Of a stretch of 64,000 bases of DNA, positions 40,441 to 52,909 are shown one piece after another; within the stretch, counting starts at the first letter, position 1; every line of letters starts with the position of its first letter. Under the pieces are notes generated by a model that saw only the letters and a list, made by a program, of their open reading frames with translations, did not search any database and had not been told where the DNA came from. This DNA is from Carya illinoinensis (lineage: Eukaryota; Streptophyta; Magnoliopsida; Fagales; Juglandaceae): positions 4,652,501 through 4,716,500 of the forward strand of contig NC_056764.1 of NCBI RefSeq assembly GCF_018687715.1, given 5' to 3'. The translations under genes were made by a program, and so were the position numbers.

Positions 40441-40701
40441 GGCCCTTTTCAGTACTGCACTGAAAGCATCCTAACACCCTAGCCTTGCAGAATTAGCATC
40501 AAGTTCAGGTGGGTTTTAAACGTCTCAGTAAAACAAGCTTATATATATTACAAAACTAGAATCTGAATCTGAAAAGGAAGAGGCTGCATCCATCCAGCCT
40601 GTGGAACCCAAAAGATATAAGCTCCGTCCTTCATACAGCCTTCCATATCTACTAGCAGTGTCGACCAAAGAGAGCCTAAGATACAGGTCCTGATTTTTTC
40701 T

Positions 40702-42537
40702 TCAAAGGTACCACAGGGAGATGTCTTGCTTTGGCATTGAATCCACTGTATAATCAACCGACGGAAGGTTAAACGGAGAACTGAACCTGAAGTCGGCAAT
40801 ATTATTGGTGGGGTTGTTATCAAATGGAGGTTCAAATGCCTTGCACTGATCAAACTGAACTTCTGCTGTGGGGAACACCGTGGGATGAATGGGCATGTTG
40901 GTTTCTTCAGACATATTTCCCCCCATAATAACCCCTTGGTTGTAATAGTTATCATCCACCGGAAGTTGAAACTTCTGCTGCTGGTTGTGATCTTCTGTAG
41001 CCTTGAGGTTCCCAGGATTCATGCTTTTACCACGCTGAAGATTAGTATCATAGAATGATATAAGCTCAGAGATCATTTTCTGCCCATCTTCTGGAAGTCC
41101 AAGTCCTGAAACACTGAAAGGATTCTGGTTTGTCTGGTTCAAAGGTGGAGTGGCTGGCTTAGGTTGAGCAAAGGGCAGAGAGAAGACCGTTGGCTTGTCA
41201 TTATTGATTTGAGAGTTTGATGTTCCAAACACTTGGGCAATACCACGGTATGGACAAGTCGTTTGGTGATTGTTTCTAGAGTTCCTGTCCAGAAACCCCA
41301 GGCGGTAATTGTTATATGGGCATTGGGGGTACTCACAGGTATATATCTTTTGATCCATCATAGTATGTGGCTCATCAGCCAGCTGCTTCCTCTTTTGAGT
41401 AAAATCTGAGCTGATTTCAATGAGCTCACCCTTAATTTGGTGATCTACTGGTGCCATCATAATCCTATCTCTTGGTCCAGCAGCCCCAATATTAAAGAGA
41501 TTAACATCACATGGCTTGCAGTCTTCTACTTCAACATTTGGTTCATCATCCACCCCTTCAACATCATAATCACTAGCATCACTGACGGCAAAAGACCCAC
41601 TCCCACCAGCTGATAAAGGTGGACATCTATCAGGATACAACTTTCGGGCCAGAGCTTCTTCTTGGTTTATAATGGCCAGCCAAGTGGCACTCTCCTTGGC
41701 AGTCATCTTGTCCTGCAAGCATTTTGACTGCCTAACAAGCTTTCGGATCTTAGCAATGTCAGGGGACATGTGCTTAATCACAGCAGTGAGAACACTTACC
41801 TTCCAAGCCTTCTTCAGATCATGAGGCTTCTTGTATGGGGGAGGCCCCTGATCTTTAGGCAAACCCACTTGAGACCACCACTCTTCATTCCCGGTGGGCC
41901 ACCATGGTGGTGAAACACCCTTTTCCAATGGGAAACGCCTCTGGGGCGGGTCACAGTGCTGCATCAGAGCTGACAAAAGTGACCCAAGAGTCGTGTCCTG
42001 GAGCTCCTGCAAGGTGTGGGGAGTGGATGCCACTGCTTGGCAGTCTTCATTCTTCCCATGGATCGAATGATCAGCCTGATACTTGGCAATTGCAGCAGGA
42101 CCATTACGATCAAACCTGACTTTTTCCTTCCACCATGCCCGCAGATTGTCAGAGGCTCCACTCACCGGCTTGCCCTTCTCAGGAATAATCCCATACACAA
42201 AACCTTGTGCTTTACACACTTCCATCATTTTCAGCATATATTTCAGGATACCATCTTGGGCACGAGACATCTTCTTCCTTCGAGCTTGCTCCTGGGATTG
42301 ACGCTGCTTTGCATTGTCGGTCCCCTCCTTTCCTTTATTCTGTTCTTTGAGCCGTCTCAATAGCATTCTGTCTCTCCACATCCTCCTCTCTAACTCATCA
42401 ACATCCATCTCATCATCGGTGTAATCCTCCTCCACTGTCACCTCTGCTTCACGCTCAGGAACTACTTCGCCTTCCCCAGGAGGAGCTGAAAGAAATTCTA
42501 GATTGCCAAAAAAGCCCATGTCTTCAAAGGTTCCCAT
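40702..42537 (-). CDS. EIN3: EIN3/EIL ethylene-signalling transcription factor
   Basis: One uninterrupted exon encodes 611 residues; Arabidopsis EIN3 has 628 and its coding region is also intronless. The N-terminus is acidic ([19 protein letters not shown]) and is followed by a basic stretch ([12 protein letters not shown]). The conserved EIN3 DNA-binding core spans roughly residues 80-300, with [39 protein letters not shown], the Pro-rich [36 protein letters not shown] and [16 protein letters not shown] Cys-bearing segment follows ([30 protein letters not shown], here in two parts joined). The C-terminus is Asn/Gln-rich. EIN3 proteins bind promoters of ERF1-type genes in the nucleus and are degraded through EBF1/2 when ethylene is absent. 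It may be EIN3 or EIL1; the sequence alone does not separate them. Confidence 0.96.
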   Translation of the reverse strand: MGTFEDMGFFGNLEFLSAPPGEGEVVPEREAEVTVEEDYTDDEMDVDELERRMWRDRMLLRRLKEQNKGKEGTDNAKQRQSQEQARRKKMSRAQDGILKYMLKMMEVCKAQGFVYGIIPEKGKPVSGASDNLRAWWKEKVRFDRNGPAAIAKYQADHSIHGKNEDCQAVASTPHTLQELQDTTLGSLLSALMQHCDPPQRRFPLEKGVSPPWWPTGNEEWWSQVGLPKDQGPPPYKKPHDLKKAWKVSVLTAVIKHMSPDIAKIRKLVRQSKCLQDKMTAKESATWLAIINQEEALARKLYPDRCPPLSAGGSGSFAVSDASDYDVEGVDDEPNVEVEDCKPCDVNLFNIGAAGPRDRIMMAPVDHQIKGELIEISSDFTQKRKQLADEPHTMMDQKIYTCEYPQCPYNNYRLGFLDRNSRNNHQTTCPYRGIAQVFGTSNSQINNDKPTVFSLPFAQPKPATPPLNQTNQNPFSVSGLGLPEDGQKMISELISFYDTNLQRGKSMNPGNLKATEDHNQQQKFQLPVDDNYYNQGVIMGGNMSEETNMPIHPTVFPTAEVQFDQCKAFEPPFDNNPTNNIADFRFSSPFNLPSVDYTVDSMPKQDISLWYL

Positions 42538-42600
42538 TCACCACCAGCGCAGAAAGATCAGTGCAGTTGTTCTCTGACTCTCTAATCAATATCCGTACTC

Positions 42601-43734
42601 TATGAAAATATCAGTTGAAATCCTTGGCCTTTCCAATATTGAACTGAATCAGGCCGATAAACTCCAATCGATGTCTGCCTTGATCAAAGAAGGAATCAAA
42701 GTTAGTTGAGATAATAATAACGTCCCCATACACCGAATATATTGAATTGGAAATAACTGTACTTAAATGGAAAGGAAACAGGGTACAAAATAACATAAAA
42801 TTCATTAAATAGGCGAGTACAGAAAACAAGGAACCATTTAGATTCTCAAAAAATAGACTGAAATAGCACGAATTCATATAGCCACCGATTAGGATGAACA
42901 GATGTACACCAAGGCCTCATTTCTTTTTGACATAAAAGAAGTGCAATAACTCGGGCTTCCCCAATTACAGAAACAAACCAATAAACAAACTAGGAGAAAA
43001 AAATTTCAATAATCCGATCAGATAATTACCATAAAAGCCATTAACGGAAAACCCTCATAGAGCTATTTTGGCAAAATAATAAATAAATAAACAACAAACG
43101 AAAACAAGAAGCAGCCCTCAGATCCACAGCACTCAGACTTATTTCATTGGTTCCAAAAAGCATAAATTTGTAAGCCCAAGATTCAGATTTCTCCGTCAAA
43201 ACGACGCCACATACGATCTGAGTTAGCTTCCCAAACAAAGCTGAACCAATTTTTCTCCTACCCAAGCGAGAAAAGCTACCTTCAAATATTTTACCGCAAT
43301 ATACTCATTAAAGGAACAAAAGCTGAAATCAAAATCAAACAAAATTTGACTTCATGGGGCTTGAGCACTCGAAAGGTTCCGCAGCCGCCTTTACTAGATC
43401 CAGAGTCTCGGCCATCCACCACATCCCTTTTAGACAAATAACAATAAGACCCAAAAACAAGATAAGAACTATAAAACGAAAAACTGAAAGATGAACCGAA
43501 CTGCCAAACGACAGGAGCAGCTCTGCGTAACCGAAATGAAAAAGAGCAGAAAACAATGCTCATCAATTTGAAAGACAGCAACCCAAATCAAGACCCAAAT
43601 AAAACATTCATTTGTAATCCTCTTTCTGTCCAAAAAAAAACTAGTACACAGAAAAAATAAACAAAGTACTTGTACTATTTCTATTCTTTTAAGTGAAGTG
43701 AAAAAAAAAAATATCAGGAGAGTATTCAAATTAC
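42601..43734 (-). other. 5'-UTR intron of EIN3 (inferred)
   Basis: On the minus strand a donor CGG|GTAATT at about 43734 follows a purine-rich leader (43740-43860). A T-rich acceptor ending tttcatag stands at about 42601, 63 bases before the start codon. A long leader intron is known for EIN3/EIL genes. The exact leader start is not determined. Confidence 0.55.
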
Positions 43735-44910
43735 CCGAATGTTTACTTCTTCGCGTCGGCCATTGAAGGTCCTCTGCCGTGTTACAAACGGAGAGAGACA
43801 GAGGGAAAGAGAGAGAGTTGTGGTTTCTTTCTCCTTTCTACCAGAAGAGAAGAGAGGGTGGTGGGTCTGAGATGACACCTGAGAGAGTGGAGACGTGATA
43901 TGAGGAACGAACAGTAAAAACTTTATTTTTTAGGTGGTCATAATTAACCATGGTCAGGTTAAACACTTAACCGTGGTTAAGCCGTGGGCAAGGCCACAAG
44001 AGTAAGGATATTAAGAGGGGGAAGGGGGGTGATTATTCTCTCCACACCCGTCTCGTAACCTCACAGTCTGTCGTTGTTCTTACGACCAACACATGGCAAC
44101 GAGGAAAGTTATTTCTGGTCATGATCTCATCACTTTCTGTGCTACCAAGGAATCTGCAGAAAATAAACTTCAAATGGCAAGACATGAAAGAAAGACACAT
44201 CCCATCCTCGTGGAACCACTTAACTTCTATTTTTTTCAATAATTTAAGGTTTTTCTATCAAAATCTTTTTCTTATTTTTAGAGAAAAAAAAGTATATATA
44301 TAAAGTGAGTTGTCCACATTTATTAAATATATTGATATTATCCAAAAGATTTTTATTCCCTCTTAGTTATTATTTCATTTCTCGTCTGATCGCAATTACT
44401 TACAATTACGTTTTAGGTAATTATAAATAAGATAAGTATTAAAGTCATGATAGTAACGGTCAAAAAATCATATATATTTATCTTTTTTTTTACGCGTCAG
44501 ATGATAGTTATGTTAGTCGTCTCCACCTCTTATTTGTTAAGAAAAAATAATAATAATAAAAAATTCGATATTATAAATATACGAAAGGGTGCGAGTAGTG
44601 TGGAAGAGAGCAATTAAGAAACGAAAGGAACGTGCCAGAATATGTGGAAGTCATAACTCATGACTCATTTAATGTCATATTTATTCATGCTTATAATGGG
44701 AATGTGCGTTTGATTCAATACCCTTAAGAACATTCAATTCCCAATTTTGTACCCAATTCCACATATATAGAAGCAATTAAGGACTTCAAAAGTTTATCTC
44801 TTTCTTGATTTTGTAATTAATTTATTTCCATTTTTTTTTCAAAAAATAAAAATAAATACTAAATCTTTCAAAATTTATTAAATGCACTGTAAAATTTTAT
44901 AAAATCTATT

Positions 44911-45298
44911 TTATATATTTATTTTTATCTTATTTTATGTCTTGACATTTTAAGTCGGACACTTGACTTCCTAATTCAATTATTTGTATTTAATATAAAA
45001 TCATTTTAATTTAGAGATAAGTCCCACAATTAGGATGTAAATAGGTAACTCTTTTTTCAATATGATTATATACTTGAATTATAATCTTTCATTTGTCACT
45101 AACTTATGCATCGAAGTGGTTACGAATATTCAGTGTCATATATCTTTGACTTGCAGGTAGACGATTACGCTCAATGACAAAACACATCTTTTTTAATATA
45201 TTTATTTTTATTTTATTTAATATCTTAATGTTTTAAGTCAGACATTCAACTTTCAAATTAGATTATTCTTATTTAATGTAAAATCATTTTTGTTTTTT
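44911..45298. repeat. pair of related direct repeats of about 100 bp
   Basis: 44911-45010 and 45194-45298 read alike: both contain tatatttatttttat, then a 'ttttaagtc(g/a)gaca' segment, then 'taaaatcattt'. They are about 280 bases apart and roughly 75-80 percent alike by eye. Confidence 0.6.
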
Positions 45299-45723
45299 AT
45301 TGTTCATATGAGATGTACGCCTAGTACACAAGTAACTACATCTAACACGATCGATATACCACGTAAAACATAATTAATTTTTATAATTAAAATATTAAAA
45401 AGTCAAACTGTTCATTATCATAATTTGAAATTATTATTTATTCCCCCCAATATTTATAAGAAAGAAACCGACTAATCACTTTAAATAAATAATTTAAAAA
45501 TACTCATGAAAAGGAGTCCTGTCGCAGTCCCTTTTCTTCTTTGCCGAATTATTTTACGCACGTGGGCATTAGCGTCTCTCCTACCTTTCTTTAATCACCT
45601 TTGACGCAAATCAACAGTCGTCTTCGATTGACAACTATTTTGATACATATATACTATATAGTCTCTCCTTTTTTCTTTTTGTTACGAATTATTTTATTTT
45701 TAATTTGATAGAATATAATATTT

Positions 45724-45858
45724 ATTATATAAAAATAATCTCACAAATTAATATAATTTAATATAATTTATTAAATTATAAAATTATTCTTATTATGAAT
45801 TAAATATAACAAGTAAAATTAAGTCACGTTAGTATGTGAAAATATTTTTATATAATTT
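45724..45858. mobile_element. MITE-like dispersed repeat, family 3
   Basis: It starts attatataaaaataatctc and ends atatttttatataatttt, so the two ends are inverted copies. It resembles the copies at 46979-47160, 47787-47913, 49205-49320 and 53355-53489. Confidence 0.5.
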
Positions 45859-46174
45859 TTTTTTGAATATATTAATATTCTATTTATATTATTTAAATAA
45901 TAAAATTTAATTTGTAATATTTAAATTTTAAATTTGATCTTTTAAATCAAGATTCCTTTTTATTTGGAAACTACAAAATTGTTAGATATTTTTATTCTCA
46001 ATTAAAAATAGATTAATATATTTATGGCTAATAATAAATTTACGCGAATCAATTAAAAGAGTATTTGTGTATATTTAAGGGATGCATTTGATTAATTTGT
46101 TGATCATTAATTAATAAATAAATAATTATAATAAAGTATTGATGGGTGGGACAGTCGGGATGCAGCCGCCGGGA

Positions 46175-46198
46175 TGGGAGAGAGAGAGAGAGAGAGAG
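46175..46198. repeat. (GA)n microsatellite
   Basis: About twelve GA units in a short GC-richer patch (46140-46400). No gene is recognised in the patch. Confidence 0.85.
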
Positions 46199-46431
46199 GC
46201 GTACAGTTGCGGTGCTCACCCCATGTGGTGCTTCCAAATTAGTCTTCTCTGTCCAACAGCTAGCCATCTGTCCCATCGTGGTCCCACCTCTGTCGTTAAA
46301 TTGTTGAGAACACGTCACCTCCATACTAAAAGAGAAAGCGACGCCTCTGTTTGCTCTATCTCCATCTTATCCTCATCCTCCGACTCAAATGGAAAATATA
46401 TATATTTTTAAATAATAAATATATTTAACTT

Positions 46432-46590
46432 CCATCTAATTTTATTATTATAATTTTTTTAATTTTTTATAAAATATAATAAATAATTTAAATTTTACAA
46501 TAATAATAATAATATATAAAATAATATTTTATTTAACTTTTATAAAAAACAATCTTATCTCATATCTAAATTCAAACCAATTTTTAATAA
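46432..46590. mobile_element. MITE-like element, family 2 (partial)
   Basis: AT-rich sequence with attttataaaatataataaa and an end reading cttatctcatatctaaattc. It resembles the elements at 15426-15631 and 21041-21226 in inverted orientation. The left border is unclear. Confidence 0.35.
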
Positions 46591-46684
46591 AATTTATTCA
46601 AAATTTAAAACTAAAATAAAATTAATAAAACAAATTATATAGATAAAATTATAAGTAAAAATATATGTAATATTATTTTTTTAC

Positions 46685-46850
46685 AGTAATACTACATATA
46701 ATTATAAAGTGTATAACTATTATACATTCGTTTTGAAAAAAAAGTAAAATTTACTATTAAATATTTTTTTTCATATAAGTTTAATATTTATTTTTTTAAA
46801 AAATAATTATACCACACTTGCAAAATTAGAAATGCAACTATTATTTTTTT
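46685..46850. mobile_element. MITE-like dispersed repeat, family 1, copy 3
   Basis: It begins agtaatactacatataatt and ends near gcaactattatttttt, with the internal 'attcgttttgaaaaa' and 'actattaaatattttttttc' segments that match the copies at 3267-3436 and 37754-37930. It is more diverged than those. Confidence 0.5.
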
Positions 46851-46978
46851 TTTAACTTCAAAGTTATTAACATGATAATAATTAATTTGTACAAAAAAAC
46901 ATTTTAATTATTTTTAATTGATACAATAATGAGAAGTTTTCTTAAATATTATTTAAGAAATGTTTTAATTATAAATTT

Positions 46979-47160
46979 TTTATAAAAATAAATTTATAAA
47001 TTGATATGGTTTGATATGATATATTAGAAAATAAATATAATTTTATTATAAAATATATCTAATATATCATATAAATTTATATTAAATCGCAAGTTTATTT
47101 ATTTATTATAAAATATATATGATATATCATATGAATTTATAAATTTATTTTTATAATATA
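46979..47160. mobile_element. MITE-like dispersed repeat, family 3, with an internal direct duplication
   Basis: It begins tttataaaaataaatttata. Two direct copies of a segment of about 37 bp (starting ttattataaaatatat, near 47044 and 47104) follow one another with a period of about 59 bases. Confidence 0.4.
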
Positions 47161-47786
47161 TTTGATATATTTTTTAATTATTTAATTTATAAATAATTTT
47201 CTTTCAACTTGAATTATTTGAAACTTTTGGTCTTGTTTTATTAAATGATAGTGCACCCACGTCGGTTTATAAATATTTGTTTAAAAAAATAAATAAATTG
47301 TATGGGACTTTTGACCCTTTCCGAGTTAATTTGTGACAAGACAACACTTCTCTTAAAAACTCCTAAAAACACTGATACATCGGATCTATCCCCTATATAG
47401 ATGCTTTCTTTTTGCCAAACTCTTCTTCTGTCTCAAACCCCCCCATATCATTACTTGCTTTCCCACTTTCGTCTTACCTTTAATTATTATTATTATTAAT
47501 TTTTTTTTCTCACACATGTGAGAACTTCTCAAGCGTGTGAGAGGGGTGTTATATAATCACACCAATGCCAGGATTCGTAGCTAGCATGTGTGTTTTTGAA
47601 CTATGTGCATGGAATAGTCCTATCCCCATTCATTTCCTTCCATTATTTGGGTTTCCATGTGCATTGACATGAATGCAAATGCCACACCAAAGTTACTTTG
47701 CCATGATATGTGTATTCTTTGCTACAAAACTTGAGTCTAAGTTGCCTAACCATTGAAGAAAGATGAGTGCTGCAACTATAGAGTAA

Positions 47787-47913
47787 TTACATAAAAATAA
47801 TCTCATAAATTGATCTGATTTATCATATTTATTTTATAATAAAAGTAATTTTATAATCTAATAAATCATATATATCAAGTTACGTCAATTTATGATATTA
47901 CTTTTATGAAATT
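47787..47913. mobile_element. MITE-like dispersed repeat, family 3
   Basis: Left end ttacataaaaataatctcat, right end tgatattacttttatgaaat; inverted, these agree over about 25 bases. The body contains 'ttattttataataaaagtaa'. Confidence 0.6.
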
Positions 47914-49204
47914 ATTTTATAATTAGAATATTTCTCTTAAAAAAGTTGAAGAAAACTTGTTAGCTAGAAGGTAAATGGTCAACGACGGTGGTGAAAGAAA
48001 TGACCACAAAAGACTTCAACAAGTCCTGCTAAACCACGGAAAAAATGGAGTTTCATATGTGCATGTGTTGAGACTTGATTGGAATATATAAAAGTTTCAA
48101 AATATGACAAATTCTCTTAAGATTTAAATCGTGTGTGAACTGTTTTTTATGGAAGATATAATAATGATAATTATTAATCATTTTCATTAGGTGATTACAA
48201 ATTCAACCCTAACCCTTCAAGTAGTCTACAAGAAAACATGTTAGATTAATGTAAAATGGTCAATGATGGAAATGAAAGAAATAAATTAAACTAGAAATGA
48301 TTTCAACATGTCTTGTTAAACCAAGAAGAAATAGAGTTGGCTAGCTTCCATCTCTCGAACACCTTCTTATGTACCATAATTAGTCATGTCCAGTCTAATT
48401 TAACACGTTAAACCCGCGTGTATATTTTTGACAGGTCAACATCTCCCACATTAAAAAATACTGATAAAGATTCAATACCAACAAAATAGAAAAAAAAATT
48501 ATACCCACAACATCTACACATAATAATCATAAAATATGACTATTTACTTGGTGGCAGAATGTCAAAGTAATAATCATATTTAATAATTAATATGATAGAC
48601 GTATCAATACCTATCATAGACGTATCAATATCTATCACGTCAATAATATATACACGGATGTTGTTACATTCTTAATTTCTTTGGTATCATCTTACATAGT
48701 ATGTCATGCATAGCAAAAGTCCTATTATTAGTTTTCTTCGTTTGTTTGTGTAAGGTTACACGTTCAATGGTATAACAATCATATTAAATTCCTAAACCAA
48801 CGTCTAATTAATTTATATATATATATTTATGAAAAATTTTCAACTCGGCCCACAGTACAATATATACGGATTCACCTTTGACTCAGCCCACAACACGACC
48901 CATTCCTGGCCGGGCCCTAAATGCTAATTATAAGCACACGAATGATAGAAACTGAATAAAGAAGAAAACATGGGGGAAAAAACACAAAAAATTCTGCTGG
49001 TTTTGTGTAATTCGATCATGGCCTCAAAGGCTAGGAATGATTTTCACGCCCCAAATTGAGCAGTGTTTTTCTTGATTGAGAAGATGGTGAATAAGTTCTT
49101 AAATTTTCTTCGAATATTTACATTTAGGATCTAAAATCTATAATTCGTAAGTTGGAATTTAAAATAATAGCAAGAAAATAAGACCCACGTATAAAAGTAA
49201 ACAT

Positions 49205-49320
49205 ACAAATTTATATAATTCTATGGAATCTATTAAATTTATTTTATAATAAAAATAATTTTATAATTTAAAATATCAAATCAAGGTACGTGAGTTTGTT
49301 AGCTTATTTTTATATAATTT
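49205..49320. mobile_element. MITE-like dispersed repeat, family 3
   Basis: It contains attttataataaaaataatt and 'caaggtacgtgagtttgtta' and ends in tttttatataattt. It is similar to the copies at 47787-47913 and 53355-53489. Confidence 0.45.
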
Positions 49321-49930
49321 TTTTTTAGTTAAAAATTAAAATATTTTTCTTGATAAAAATGACTAATTCGTTGTCATTGATGTGTGACTAAAGTACAAAC
49401 TTTTTTTAATGCACCCAACAAGCTGTTGACGTACTACGTGGAAGCTTTTCACATCAATTTTGCTAAAAAATAATTGGTATTTTAATTTTTTTTAAAGTTA
49501 AAATAGGTCTGATCACTATATAATTGGTGTGTTAAACAAACCTACAAAAACTAACATATATAATATGACAGAAGAGTTTAAATTAAGATCAACTCAATTC
49601 AGTCTAATTTTAAACTTAATCTAATATTTAAACACCCAACTCTTAAATTACTAAACTCATAATCTTAATTCAAAACTTTCTTACACATGAGATTCGCAAC
49701 ATTTTTCAAGTCAACACATTTTTATACATGAGATTCATAACTTTTTTTAATTTTTTATAAATAGTACTAAACTTATTTTAATATCTAAACACATTTTAGA
49801 TGAGTTTCACGTAACTCACTTCACATACTCAACCCACTATTCTTTATAAAGAACTCATATCATATCAACCTTCATACTTAGCTTAAAATTATACATGAGT
49901 CCCACTTTTTATAAGGAATTACGAGCCATA

Positions 49931-50048
49931 TATATATATATATATATATTGCACGAAGAGTTTATTTTTTGAATGAAAGTTTGACCATTAGTATAATGCT
50001 GACGACGACTATGAGAAAACATGTATTAATCAGCTTAAAAAAATAGAT

Positions 50049-50086
<38 letters not shown>
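49931..50086. repeat. TA microsatellite tracts
   Basis: Alternating TA runs at about 49931-49950 and about 50056-50086, inside the long spacer. Confidence 0.8.
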
Positions 50087-50087
<1 letters not shown>

Positions 50088-50620
50088 TAATCAGAACATA
50101 CCGTACTAGGCTACTAGCTATTTGCTTGTTTGACAAACTAAACATCCTTAGCAGCGCAATATGTCAACAATATTAATTTGATCGAATTAGGTAACATGAA
50201 TTCACAGCTAGCTAGCTGATCATGATATTATATATTTTTTCATTATATATATATCCCACCTTGTTAACCATATTAATTTTCTTCCTGCCTCTGATCTAGC
50301 TGAAATTAGATAACAATTCACAGCTGAACATTATACCGTCTATACGTGCCTCATCTACCACTGTTCTTCTGTTGCTGCAGTGATCTAGTTTCTTGGCCGT
50401 GAAACGATAGTAAAGTCGTGATTGTGTAGCGTAATACAATCACTTTAAATACTTTTTACGTTGGGTTTGGAGGTTGAAAAGTGTTTAGGTATATTATAAA
50501 TAATAATAAAAAAAGATAAAAAATAATAATAAAATATTAAATAATAGTAAAAAATAATAAATAATAATAAAACGAGAGTCCAATTTTCTTGAAATAGGCA
50601 GTGTTAATATTTAATTTTCA

Positions 50621-50653
<33 letters not shown>

Positions 50654-50877
50654 TTCTATTTACTCATGAACTTGGAGAGTAAAGCCTAAATAGGGTAATG
50701 GATCACATCCTCAAAAAGTAAGTGCTGGCTATAACATGACAAGCACTCCTAACGAACGAGCCTTCAAAGAGTCTAGGCTGCATCTATCCTCCATCGGGGT
50801 GGTACTAGTGCCTCGCACGTAGATCACCTGCGTTAAATTGCCATTGTTTGTGCTCGATCTCGTCATGCCTGCTTTCA

Positions 50878-50885
50878 TATAAATA
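50878..50885 (+). promoter_or_regulatory. candidate TATA box of the plus-strand pectin methylesterase
   Basis: TATAAATA stands 64 bases before the start codon, which would give a leader of about 35-40 bases. Confidence 0.5.
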
Positions 50886-50948
50886 TATATCAGATCAAAA
50901 CCCTAGCTTGTTGCAATTGCAGAAGACAAGAAGAGAACCCACACAAAT

Positions 50949-52909
50949 ATGTCTTCTTTTAGTCCCTATGCCAAATTGGATGAAGCCGAGCAGGCAAGGC
51001 TCGAGGCTCGCCGGAAAACCCGAAAGCGAATAGCAATCATAAGCTTATCCTCCATAATCCTCGTCGGAGTTGTGGTTGCTACGGTACTTGGAACTGCTTC
51101 TAATCGTTCTGATGCCAAAAAAGGCGCCGGCGTAGACCACCAACCACTTGCCTCTTCTATAAAAGCAATGTGCGATGTTACCTTGTACCAGGATTCATGC
51201 CAAAGAACCCTCAGTTCTCTAGACAACTCCAAGGAGATCCAGCCTGCGGCGGTATTCAAGTTGGCAGTCCAATCAGCCATGGCTGAATTATCGAATTCTG
51301 CTCAACATTTATCTGAGTCCGACATTCTTGATGGAATCCATGAAAACATGACGGCCAAGGCTCTCGAGAACTGTCACGAACTTCTGAGTCTTGCGGCGGA
51401 TCATCTCAATGGCACGTTATCGGCTGGTTCTAAATCGTTGTTTCAAGTAATGGATGATCTCAAAACATGGCTAAGTTCTGCAGGTACGTACCAAGAAACG
51501 TGCTTAGAGGCCTTCGAGAGTGCAAGTGGAGCGTTAAAGACCGCCATTACTAATCACCTGAAGAACTCTACTGAACTCACCAGCAATAGCCTCGCCATCA
51601 CCAAATGGATATCGGAAGTCTTTGGCTCTGTGAAGCTAAGACGGCTAATGAGTTTCCCTGAGCAGCACCATGATCAAGAGCCAGAGTGGCTGCATCCAAA
51701 AGATCGGAAGCTGCTTCAAAGTTCGGCCGATTTGAGAAAGATTGCCAACATAGTCGTGGCGAAAGATGGATCTAGTAAGTACAAAACAATTACTGCAGCG
51801 CTCAAGGATGTTCCGGAGAAAAGCAACAAGAGGTTTGTGATCTACGTGAAAAGAGGAGTTTATTACGAAAAAGTGCAGGTGGACAAGGAAAAGTGGAACG
51901 TGGTAATGGTTGGCGATGGAATGACTTCAACAATTGTATCTGGGAATCTCAACTTCGTAGACGGGACCCCAACTTTTTCAACTGCAACATTTGGTAAGAC
52001 TTCTTGTGATCATAGCAATCATTATCTTACACAGATTAATTAGTCTGATATGTGAAAATGGGAGCAAAGATTTTCGAGTTTATTACCTCACAGTGTCTGA
52101 TCTCTTTTTAAATTTAGATTCTTTCAAACATAAATTCGAGAGATTCTTCCTGTTTTTTTTTTTTTTTTTTAATGCAAAAATGTGAGATACTTCCAAACTT
52201 ATTAGGGATTACATTTTCTTTTCCGTGCACTAGCTGTATTTGGCAAGGGCTTCATTGCACGAGATATGGGGTTCCGTAACAACGCGGGTGCTATCAAGCA
52301 TCAGGCTGTGGCTCTAATGTCAAACTCAGACCTATCAATCTTCTACCGATGTCACATTGATGCATTCCAGGACACCCTCTATGCACACGCCAATCGACAG
52401 TTCTACCGAGAATGCAACATTTACGGCACAGTTGATTTCATCTTTGGAAATTCCGCTGTTGTGTTGCAGAACTGTAATATATTCGCCAAGGTTCCCATGC
52501 CAGGGCAGCAGAACACCATCACAGCTCAAGGGAAGATTGACCCTAATCAGAATACTGGAATCACAATACAAGATTGCACCATATCACCTTTTGGAGACTT
52601 GAAATCTGTCCAGACATATCTTGGACGGCCATGGAAGAACTACTCCACAACTGTGTTCCTCCGAAACAACCTAGGAAACTTAATCGATCCCAACGGATGG
52701 TTACCATGGACAGGGACATCAGCCCCAAGCACCATATTCTATTCGGAGTATCAAAATTAGGCCCCAGTTCTTACACAAGGAATAGAGTTAAGTGGAAGGG
52801 GTTGAGAACCATTAACAATCAAATAGCCAGCAAATTTACAGTCGGTTCGTTCATTCAAGGGAACTATTGGATAGAGGCCGCAGGCGTACCCTATAAATAT
52901 GGCCTGTGA
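50949..52909 (+). CDS. pectin methylesterase with PMEI domain, frameshifted near the 3' end
   Basis: Exons 50949-51993 and 52234-52760 join at a G|CT codon (phase 1). The N-terminus is a basic patch plus a membrane anchor (RKTRKRIAIISLSSIILVGVVV), typical of type I PMEs routed through the secretory pathway. A PMEI-type inhibitor domain follows (SIKAMCDVTLYQDSC), then a processing motif (DRKLLQ) and the esterase domain. The catalytic motifs are present: HQAVALM, QDTLYAH, DFIFGNS and LGRPWKNY. After FYSEYQN the frame meets a TAG stop at 52758-52760. The normal family ending (RVKWKG, then AAGVPYKYG and a TGA at 52907-52909) is present in another frame, so one base is missing in a Tyr codon near 52758-52759. 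About 53 C-terminal residues are lost in the direct reading. It is a recent pseudogene, a real truncated allele or a sequence error. Confidence 0.9.

Larger units (their letters stand above)
43870..50870. other. 7 kb gene-free, AT-rich, repeat-rich spacer
   Basis: The interval between the EIN3 5' end and the pectin methylesterase promoter has no exon I can support. It holds several dispersed MITE-like repeats (45724-45858, 46432-46590, 46685-46850, 46979-47160, 47787-47913, 49205-49320), a direct repeat pair (44911-45010 and 45194-45298), a GA run (46175-46198), TA tracts (about 49931-49950 and 50056-50086) and an AAT run (about 50622-50652). Confidence 0.6.

Noticed and set aside
43741..43880. 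A separate gene upstream of EIN3
   Set aside because: The GA-rich leader with a GTAA donor fits an EIN3 non-coding first exon better than an independent gene.
47560..47680. Short ORF starting MPGFVASMCVFEL, after TATA-like sequence
   Set aside because: Only about 35 codons, no secretion signal or family likeness, and it stands in repeat-rich spacer.
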